A stretch of 8,437 bases of DNA from Alphaproteobacteria bacterium (GTDB lineage Bacteria; Pseudomonadota; Alphaproteobacteria; Puniceispirillales; UBA1172): NCBI GenBank assembly GCA_021296375.1, contig JAGWAQ010000069.1, forward strand, positions 1 through 8,437, given 5' to 3'. Positions 1-4,386 of this stretch are shown in pieces. The notes beneath the pieces are model-generated. The model was not told the DNA's origin and searched no databases. It saw nothing but the letters and a program-made list of their open reading frames with translations. The position numbers and the translations under genes are program-made. The number at the start of each line of letters is the position of its first letter. The first letter of the stretch is position 1.

Positions 1-1
1 T

Positions 2-859
2 GAACAACGCCATGTCGCGGCCGACGGGGAGACGACGTCGGATCTCGCCAGCCATGCCGGCCGTGAAGCCCTGATGAGCGCGGGTGTGTCCGCGGCTGAT
101 ATTGACGCCATTATCATTGCCACCACCACCCCTGATGATACGTTTCCCGCGACGGCGGCATCGGTTCAGGCGAAGCTCGAAGCTCATCATGCTTTTGCTT
201 TTGATGTGCAGGCGGTATGCGCGGGCTTAGTCTATGGCCTTGATGTTGGTGACGCGCTGATCAAAAGCGGCAAGGCCCGCAAGGTGCTGGTGATCGGTGC
301 GGAAACCTTTACCCGTATCCTGGATTGGGAAGACCGGTCGACGGCGGTGCTGTTTGGTGATGGCGCCGGGGCCGTGGTGCTGGAAGCCAGCGTCAACACC
401 CCCGATTGGGGCATCCTGTCTTCCAGCCTTTACACCGATGGCCGGTTCCGTGACCTGCTTTATGTCGATGGCGGTGTGTCGAAAACCGGTGATGTCGGCC
501 ATGTCCGCATGAAAGGCAATGAAGTCTTCCGTCATGCCGTGGAAAAGCTTTCCGCCAGCCTTGATGCCGCCTTGTCCCTGTCAGGGCTTGCGGCTGAAGA
601 TATCGATTGGCTGGTGCCGCATCAGGCCAATGTGCGGATTATCGACAGCATGCAGCGCAAATTGGGGATGGACACCAATAAAGTCATCCGTACCGTGGCT
701 AAACACGCCAATACTTCTGCCGCATCGATTCCGCTTGCGCTCAACGCGGCGGTTAAGGATGGCCGCATCGGGGCCGGGCATGTGGTGGCGTTTGAGGCGA
801 TTGGCGGCGGCTTGACCTGGGGCGCGGCGCTGGCGCGGATGGGACGTCCTGAGGGGTAA
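2..859 (+). CDS. fabH: Beta-ketoacyl-ACP synthase III (FabH), 5' end missing
   Basis: This is the 3' part of KASIII, which condenses acetyl-CoA with malonyl-ACP to start type II fatty acid synthesis in the cytoplasm. The open frame runs in from the left edge: the residues before the first internal ATG (position 74) read EQRHVAADGETTSDLA, the usual N-terminal KASIII sequence, so the true start lies off the window and about 285 residues are present. All three catalytic residues are visible: Cys in VQAVCAGL (codon 218-220), His in VPHQANVRI (620-622) and Asn in KHANTSAASIP (710-712). The motif LFGDGAGAVVLEAS and the C-terminal GGGLTWGAAL are also typical. It is followed by ihfA on the same strand, as in many Alphaproteobacteria, where plsX usually lies upstream. 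The identification is secure from the residues; the plsX neighbour is expectation only. Confidence 0.97.
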   Translation, partial: EQRHVAADGETTSDLASHAGREALMSAGVSAADIDAIIIATTTPDDTFPATAASVQAKLEAHHAFAFDVQAVCAGLVYGLDVGDALIKSGKARKVLVIGAETFTRILDWEDRSTAVLFGDGAGAVVLEASVNTPDWGILSSSLYTDGRFRDLLYVDGGVSKTGDVGHVRMKGNEVFRHAVEKLSASLDAALSLSGLAAEDIDWLVPHQANVRIIDSMQRKLGMDTNKVIRTVAKHANTSAASIPLALNAAVKDGRIGAGHVVAFEAIGGGLTWGAALARMGRPEG

Positions 860-880
860 CCTGAGGGGTGCCTGAGAGTT
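848..880 (+). repeat. Short imperfect tandem repeat over the fabH stop codon
   Basis: The ten-base word CCTGAGGGGT occurs at 848-857 and again at 860-869, with a degenerate third copy (CCTGAGAGTT) at 871-880. The first copy includes the last fabH codons and the T of its TAA stop. No protein or RNA function is evident. The simplest explanation is local duplication by replication slippage. Confidence 0.7.
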
Positions 881-917
881 AATTAGAGAAAATCCGGCTT
901 GTTCTGGTTTTTGATTT

Positions 918-923
918 GATAAT
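918..923 (+). promoter_or_regulatory. Possible -10 element upstream of ihfA
   Basis: GATAAT lies 28 bases before the ihfA start in an AT-rich stretch between fabH and ihfA, and differs from the sigma-70 consensus at one base. The best -35-like word, TTGTTC at 899-904, is only 13 bases upstream, too close for a normal promoter, so this is a weak call. ihfA may instead be transcribed from upstream with fabH. Confidence 0.25.
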
Positions 924-950
924 TTGATGCAGATTGGATAGGGTCTGGGT

Positions 951-1244
951 ATGTCACGTTCAGTTATTAGAGCCGATATCGCCGAAGCGATTTATCAGAA
1001 GATTGGATTGTCCCGCAATGAATCCGCGGAGATCGTCGCCACGATTCTGGAAGAAATGTCCAAATCCCTTGAAAACGGGGATAAGGTCAAAATCTCGTCT
1101 TTTGGCAGTTTTTCGGTAAACAGCAAGAACGAACGCATCGGCCGTAACCCGAAAACCGGGCAGGAAGTGCCCATCACCCCACGCCGAGTGATGACTTTCC
1201 GTCCTTCACATATCCTGCGTGATCGGGTGAACACCAGCTCATAG
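951..1244 (+). CDS. ihfA: Integration host factor subunit alpha
   Basis: This 97-residue DNA-bending protein pairs with IhfB to form IHF, which kinks DNA at specific sites during transcription, replication and recombination. The whole HU/IHF fold is present: N-terminal helices (about residues 3-40), then the beta arm with GRNPKTG at 64-70, whose proline (P67) is the residue that intercalates into DNA, followed by VPITPRRVMTFRPS. The form ITPRRVMTFRP and the short C-terminal tail favour the alpha subunit over HU or IhfB. The start is supported by GGATAGGG at 936-943, seven bases before the ATG. The gene sits between fabH and a MerR-type regulator, the usual alphaproteobacterial place for ihfA. 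Confidence 0.96.
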   Translation: MSRSVIRADIAEAIYQKIGLSRNESAEIVATILEEMSKSLENGDKVKISSFGSFSVNSKNERIGRNPKTGQEVPITPRRVMTFRPSHILRDRVNTSS

Positions 1245-1255
1245 GGACGACGGTG

Positions 1256-1690
1256 ATGGTTGAAAAATCGCCCGACGCCTTCCGCAACATCTCTGAAGTT
1301 TCATCGCTGTTGAACGTGCCGGCGCATGTCCTGCGATTCTGGGAAACCCGTTTCTCGCAAATCAAGCCGGTGAAGCGCAGTGGCGGCCGCCGCTATTACC
1401 GCCCTGAAGACATCACCCTGCTGACACGCATCCGTGATTTGCTTTATGCCGAAGGCTACACCATCAAAGGCGCGCAACAAGTGCTGAAGAGCGGGGCCGC
1501 TGAGGCCCCCCAGACACCTGTATCACCCCCAGGCGGTGAGGGGGCTGATGACGCCGCCCAAGTTGACGCCGCCCAAGCTCACGCCCAGGTTCACGCCGTT
1601 CAGGCGCCTGCTGACGGGGATGTCGCCGCCGCCATGGCATTGCTGAAAGAAGCCGCGCACCGGCTTGATCGCCTGGCGCAATCGGTTTAA
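1256..1690 (+). CDS. MerR-family transcriptional regulator
   Basis: This protein of about 144 residues has an N-terminal winged helix-turn-helix of the MerR family: ISEVSSLLNVPAHVLRFWETRF forms the recognition region (about residues 12-33) and GGRRYYRPEDITLL the wing (about 43-56), followed by a helix (IRDLLYAEGYTIKGAQQVL). After residue 80 it becomes a low-complexity Ala/Gln/His/Pro-rich linker and ends in a short helix (AAAMALLKEAAHRLDRLAQ). There is no cysteine metal-binding loop, so it is not a MerR/CueR-type metal sensor. GTG at 1253 and ATG at 1256 are both possible starts; AGGGA at 1243-1247 is eight bases from the ATG, which I prefer. That ribosome binding site lies across the ihfA stop codon, so translation is probably coupled. 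The target genes are unknown, but see the palindromic promoter just downstream. Confidence 0.93.
   Translation: MVEKSPDAFRNISEVSSLLNVPAHVLRFWETRFSQIKPVKRSGGRRYYRPEDITLLTRIRDLLYAEGYTIKGAQQVLKSGAAEAPQTPVSPPGGEGADDAAQVDAAQAHAQVHAVQAPADGDVAAAMALLKEAAHRLDRLAQSV
1550..1603 (+). repeat. Tandem repeat in the merR-like coding tail
   Basis: A 15-base unit, GACGCCGCCCAAGTT, is repeated in tandem at 1550-1564 and 1565-1579 (differing at one base), followed by two shorter degenerate units beginning CACGCC at 1580 and 1592. It is in frame and encodes the DAAQV/DAAQA low-complexity linker of the regulator. Copy number may vary without breaking the frame because the unit is a multiple of three. Confidence 0.75.
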
Positions 1691-1706
1691 TCGTCCTTTT
1701 CATTTT

Positions 1707-1743
1707 TTGTTTCTCTTCTGAAGAGAGCTTCGTTATAACGAAG
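1707..1743 (+). promoter_or_regulatory. Palindromic putative promoter of tRNA-Pro, MerR-type layout
   Basis: A -35-like TTGTTT (1707-1712) and a -10-like TTATAA (1733-1738) are separated by 20 bases, longer than the usual 17 but matching promoters activated by MerR-family proteins. The spacer holds a perfect odd palindrome, TCTCTTCTGAAGAGA (1712-1726), and the -10 lies inside a second perfect palindrome, CTTCGTTATAACGAAG (1728-1743). The -10 is about ten bases before the mature tRNA end, which would give a very short leader. The palindromes are seen directly; the promoter role is inference. Confidence 0.45.
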
Positions 1744-1748
1744 TCAGT

Positions 1749-1825
1749 CGGAGCGTAGCGCAGCCTGGTAGCGCACTACACTGGGGGTGTAGGGGTCGCA
1801 GGTTCAAATCCTGCCGTTCCGACCA
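1749..1825 (+). tRNA. tRNA-Pro, anticodon GGG
   Basis: A complete 77-base cloverleaf with encoded CCA. The acceptor stem CGGAGCG (1749-1755) pairs with CGTTCCG (1815-1821) with one G-U. The D stem is GCGC/GCGC (1758-1761 with 1771-1774). The anticodon stem CTACA/TGTAG (1776-1780 with 1788-1792) carries loop CTGGGGG, giving anticodon GGG at 1783-1785, which reads CCC and CCU. The T arm is GCAGG-TTCAAAT-CCTGC. The 5' C1 pairing with G72 is characteristic of bacterial tRNA-Pro. Confidence 0.97.
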
Positions 1826-1836
1826 TTTTCTTCATG

Positions 1837-1849
1837 GCCCGCCTCGGGC
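1837..1849 (+). other. Small GC hairpin after tRNA-Pro
   Basis: GCCCG-CCT-CGGGC forms a five-pair stem with a three-base loop, 11 bases after the tRNA CCA end and just before the exporter start. It is not followed by a T run, so it is not a standard intrinsic terminator. It could assist 3' processing or be chance. Confidence 0.3.
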
Positions 1850-1862
1850 TGTTCAGGTGTTC

Positions 1863-2729
1863 ATGAAACCTTTCGACGTTCTCCTTTATGGTCTGGTCAT
1901 TTTCGGCTGGTCCACCAGCTGGTTGCCGCTCAAATGGCAATTGGGGGTGGTGGCGCCTGAAGTGTCCTTGATGTGGCGATTCCTGCTGGCCTCTGCCCTG
2001 ATGTTTCTGGTGACGGCGATATCGCGCCAGCCGCTCACCATCCCCTGGCGTCAGCACTGGCGGCTGATGGGGCTGGGGGTTTTTCTGTTCAGCTGCAATT
2101 TCACGCTGTTTTATTACGGCGGGCTGGAGGCGACGTCGGGCCTGCTGGCGGTGGTGTTTTCCACCGCTTCCCTGATCAATATGTTCCTGATGGGGGTGTT
2201 CTTCCGCCAGAAGCCCAAAGCGATGATGATCATCGCCGGTATTTTCGGGTTCAGCGGCGTGGGCTTGATGTTCGCGCCGGAATTAAGCGGCGGGACGACG
2301 AGCTTTGCGTCCCTGCTTCTCTGCCTTTCGGGGACAACCGTGTTCTGTTGCGGCAACCTGATCTCGTCACGGGCGCAACATGCCGGTCTGCCGGTCATGG
2401 CGGCCAACAGCTGGGGGATGATGTACGGGGCGATCTTCCTGGCAATGCTGAGCCTGGTGCGGGGGCATGGTTTCACCGTCGAATGGACGGCGCCGTACCT
2501 TGGCGGCATGGTCTGGCTGGCGGTGGTGTCGAGCGTTCTGGCGTTTACCGCTTACCTGGCGTTATTGGGGCGGATTGGCCCCAGCCGGGCGGGCTACGCG
2601 ACGGTGATCTTCCCCGTTGGCGCGCTTCTGATCTCCACCTTTGTGGAAAACTACCAGTGGACAGGTCTGGCCATCCTCGGGCTTGGCTTTGTCGTGATCG
2701 GTAATGTGATCATGGCGCGGTTGCGCTAA
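1863..2729 (+). CDS. EamA/DMT-superfamily transporter
   Basis: This 288-residue inner-membrane protein belongs to the drug/metabolite transporter superfamily, whose members mostly export amino acids, sugars or other metabolites. About ten hydrophobic helices can be read, arranged as two repeated EamA halves: the first around residues 1-130 (from DVLLYGLVIFGWSTSWLPLKW through the helix ending VFFRQKP) and the second from about 140 to the end (FASLLLCLSGTTVFCCGNLISSRA through LAILGLGFVVIGNVIMARL). The segments YYGGLEATSGLLAVVFSTASL and GPSRAGYATVIFPVGALLIS are the usual conserved helix-4 and helix-9 regions of the family. GTG at 1857 is in frame, but ATG 1863 is preferred because CAGG (1854-1857) is then five bases upstream. 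It starts 37 bases after tRNA-Pro and ends 7 bases from a convergent gene. Substrate cannot be told from sequence. Confidence 0.93.
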   Translation: MKPFDVLLYGLVIFGWSTSWLPLKWQLGVVAPEVSLMWRFLLASALMFLVTAISRQPLTIPWRQHWRLMGLGVFLFSCNFTLFYYGGLEATSGLLAVVFSTASLINMFLMGVFFRQKPKAMMIIAGIFGFSGVGLMFAPELSGGTTSFASLLLCLSGTTVFCCGNLISSRAQHAGLPVMAANSWGMMYGAIFLAMLSLVRGHGFTVEWTAPYLGGMVWLAVVSSVLAFTAYLALLGRIGPSRAGYATVIFPVGALLISTFVENYQWTGLAILGLGFVVIGNVIMARLR

Positions 2730-2736
2730 CCCGTGA

Positions 2737-3159
2737 TTATATCGCCACCAGGCTGATGAGCGCGGCGACGGCCACCGCCGTCAACCCATGACGAAGCCGC
2801 ATGTACCATGGCGCAAACCCGCCCTTGCGAGCGGTCGCCAGATCAACCCCCCAGCAAATCACCAGCCCCGCCACCAGAAACGGCACCCGTTGCACCGGCC
2901 CCATGACCAGCACCGGCACCATGGCAAGGGCAGGCAGAACCGACCAGATGTAACGCCAGTTCTGCCGGGATGTTAAGGCGGCGCCCCAATGGATAGCGCC
3001 AAGAAACCCGATGATCACCGCGCCATAAACGGTCCCGAAATTGAGGGCATAAATCGCCATCAAAGGGTCGCCAAACGCTTTCGCCAGGGCAGACCCCACA
3101 AACGGGATGACCCCGCCCCACCCGAGAAGATGGGGGATCAATGGACGCGGCAGAGGCAT
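2737..3159 (-). CDS. DUF3429 family small membrane protein
   Basis: A 140-residue membrane protein of unknown function with about five hydrophobic segments (roughly residues 8-28, 40-60, 70-86, 90-106 and 122-140). The N-terminal IPHLLGWGGVIPFVGSAL, the central GAVIIGFLGAIHWGAAL (the HWG motif at 57-59) and the C-terminal WYMRLRHGLTAVAVAAL match what I know of the DUF3429 family. The ATG overlaps the TGA of the upstream glcG-like gene by one base (TGATG on the minus strand, around 3157-3161), so the two are almost certainly co-transcribed and translationally coupled. It ends only 7 bases from the convergent DMT exporter, with no terminator hairpin between. No function is established for the family to my knowledge. 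Confidence 0.88.
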   Translation of the reverse strand: MPLPRPLIPHLLGWGGVIPFVGSALAKAFGDPLMAIYALNFGTVYGAVIIGFLGAIHWGAALTSRQNWRYIWSVLPALAMVPVLVMGPVQRVPFLVAGLVICWGVDLATARKGGFAPWYMRLRHGLTAVAVAALISLVAI

Positions 3160-3584
3160 CAGCCGGTGACGGCGGTCAGGGACGCGGCTTCGATCCCCGC
3201 GACACAGGCGATTTCATCATTATCGGAAGTGTCGCCGGAAATGCCGACAACGCCGATCAGCGCATCGCCATCCATGATCAGGCAGCCGCCGGGCACCGGC
3301 ACAAGATCACCGCCAGCAACGCCATTGATGGCCGAAACGAAATAGGCCTGGGTTTCGGCGCGGTTCATCAGCGCACGGGTTCCCATGCCGAGCTGGATGG
3401 CGGCATTGGCTTTGCCATGGGCAATTTTCGACCGCATGATGCTGACGCCATCTTCGGATTGGGCGGCGACAAGCGCGCCACGGGAATCAAGGACAATGAC
3501 GCTTAACGGCTTCATGTTATCGGCGCGCGCTTTGGCAAGGGCGGCTGAGATGATGGTGTTGGCTTGGTTCAGGGAAATGCTCAT
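3159..3584 (-). CDS. GlcG/HbpS-family (DUF336) protein
   Basis: A 141-residue soluble protein of the GlcG/HbpS fold. Relatives include GlcG of glycolate operons and the haem-binding HbpS of Streptomyces; the role of most members is unknown. Family features seen: an N-terminal helix (ANTIISAALAKARADN), VIVLDSRGALVAAQ (about 29-42), the glycine-rich VPVPGGCLIMDGDALIGVVGISG (about 95-117) and the following DTSDNDEIACVAGIEA. The open frame extends upstream to 3653, but ATG 3584 is chosen because a strong GGAGG (minus strand, 3599-3595) lies ten bases before it and the domain begins right there. There is no signal peptide from this start, so it is probably cytoplasmic. It is the first gene of a two-gene unit with the DUF3429 protein, divergent from the DUF952 gene. 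Confidence 0.92.
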   Translation of the reverse strand: MSISLNQANTIISAALAKARADNMKPLSVIVLDSRGALVAAQSEDGVSIMRSKIAHGKANAAIQLGMGTRALMNRAETQAYFVSAINGVAGGDLVPVPGGCLIMDGDALIGVVGISGDTSDNDEIACVAGIEAASLTAVTG

Positions 3585-3643
3585 GGGATTGAGGCCTCCA
3601 GTCAGGGGGAATAATGCTCCCGAATTTTTAGCCCTTTCATTGT

Positions 3644-3684
3644 GGCGACGCAATCATTAAGGCGCCGCAATCTTTAAGGCGACG
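3644..3684 (+). repeat. 17-bp tandem repeat in the divergent intergenic region
   Basis: GGCGACGCAATCATTAA (3644-3660) is followed directly by GGCGCCGCAATCTTTAA (3661-3677), differing at two positions, and then by the first seven bases of a third unit, GGCGACG (3678-3684). It lies in the 139-base gap between the glcG-like and DUF952 genes, where both promoters should be. It could be a repeated operator or a slippage product. No confident -35/-10 pair was found in this gap for either gene. Confidence 0.8.
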
Positions 3685-3723
3685 TGCATTTACCTTTCTG
3701 CCGTCATCACGTAAGCTCCCGCC

Positions 3724-4074
3724 ATGTCTGAGATCATCTATAAAATCTGCCCCGAAGAGATTTGGCGCGATGCCGAAGCCAAAGGGCAATTCAACGGGGC
3801 AGGGATTGACCTGGCCGATGGCTTTATCCATTTTTCCACCGCGGATCAGGTGGCGGAAACCGCTTTCCTGCATTTCAACGGCGTCAGCGGGCTGGTGCTG
3901 GTGCGGGTGATGACAAAGGGGCTTGATGTGGTGTGGGAGGAATCCCGTGGTGGCCGTCTTTTCCCGCATCTTTATTCGGCCTTGCCGATGGCGCAGGTTG
4001 ATTCTGTTCTGGCCATGCCTTTGGGCGATGATGGCGAGCATGTGTTCCCGTCAGACATATCCCCCCGCCGTTAA
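3724..4074 (+). CDS. DUF952 family protein
   Basis: A 116-residue soluble protein matching the DUF952 family. The signature parts are IIYKICPEEIW near the N-terminus, DGFIHFSTADQVAETA (about 32-47) and VVWEESRGGRLFPHLYSALPM (about 69-89). The conserved His, Ser/Thr, Trp, Glu and Arg in these stretches are the likely functional residues. I recall the family being related on computational grounds to ADP-ribosyltransferase-like folds, but cannot verify that and no activity is claimed. The ATG at 3724 starts exactly at the family N-terminus, although no clear Shine-Dalgarno sequence precedes it (the upstream bases are GTAAGCTCCCGCC). The last codons run into a 13-base tandem repeat. It stands alone, between a divergent pair and a tRNA. 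Confidence 0.92.
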   Translation: MSEIIYKICPEEIWRDAEAKGQFNGAGIDLADGFIHFSTADQVAETAFLHFNGVSGLVLVRVMTKGLDVVWEESRGGRLFPHLYSALPMAQVDSVLAMPLGDDGEHVFPSDISPRR

Positions 4075-4137
4075 ACCCCGCTGTTAAACCCCACCATTAA
4101 GCCACCAATAGTTTAAACTGGCGGTTTAATCTGGCGG
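4063..4137 (+). repeat. 13-bp tandem repeats in opposite orientations, forming an extended hairpin
   Basis: Three 13-base units, CCCCGCCGTTAAA (4063-4075), CCCCGCTGTTAAA (4076-4088) and CCCCACCATTAAG (4089-4101), overlap the end and stop codon of the DUF952 gene. Two more, TTTAAACTGGCGG (4112-4124) and TTTAATCTGGCGG (4125-4137), read like the reverse complement of the same unit. The two halves can fold: CCGCC/GGCGG (4065-4069 with 4133-4137), TTAAACC/GGTTTAA (4071-4077 with 4123-4129) and TTAAAC/GTTTAA (4084-4089 with 4111-4116), around a 21-base loop. There is no following T run. It may end DUF952 transcription or stabilise its 3' end. Confidence 0.75.
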
Positions 4138-4159
4138 CGACCTTGAGCAGATTTTTAGG

Positions 4160-4193
4160 TTGTCGCTGTCCATTTATTTGGTGTAAACACACC
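4160..4193 (+). promoter_or_regulatory. Possible promoter of tRNA-Leu
   Basis: TTGTCG (4160-4165) and TGTAAA (4182-4187) are 16 bases apart and end 12 bases before the mature tRNA. Both match the sigma-70 consensus only partly. A small hairpin, GGTGT-AAAC-ACACC (4180-4193), overlaps the -10-like word. The promoter call is weak; the hairpin is directly visible. Confidence 0.25.
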
Positions 4194-4199
4194 TTTACT

Positions 4200-4284
<85 letters not shown>

Positions 4285-4386
4285 TTTCTTTTTTCTTTGT
4301 TGCCAGACCACCTCACGTCTTGTTTTCGGGCGTGTTCGCGGTAGGTTATGGGTATCAATTCAGTCAACGACAGATGGACAATTCCC

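Noticed and set aside
1776..2057. Minus-strand reading frame ending in GTAGFEPATPTPPV
   Set aside because: Its C-terminus is the antisense of tRNA-Pro and the rest is antisense to the exporter. This peptide type is a familiar spurious prediction over tRNA genes.
1973..2704. Long plus-strand reading frame inside the DMT exporter
   Set aside because: It is a GC-driven shadow in another frame of the exporter; it lacks membrane helices and family motifs.
3585..3653. Upstream start of the glcG-like gene (minus strand, 3653)
   Set aside because: The extra 23 residues have no family similarity, and the strong GGAGG at 3599-3595 supports ATG 3584.
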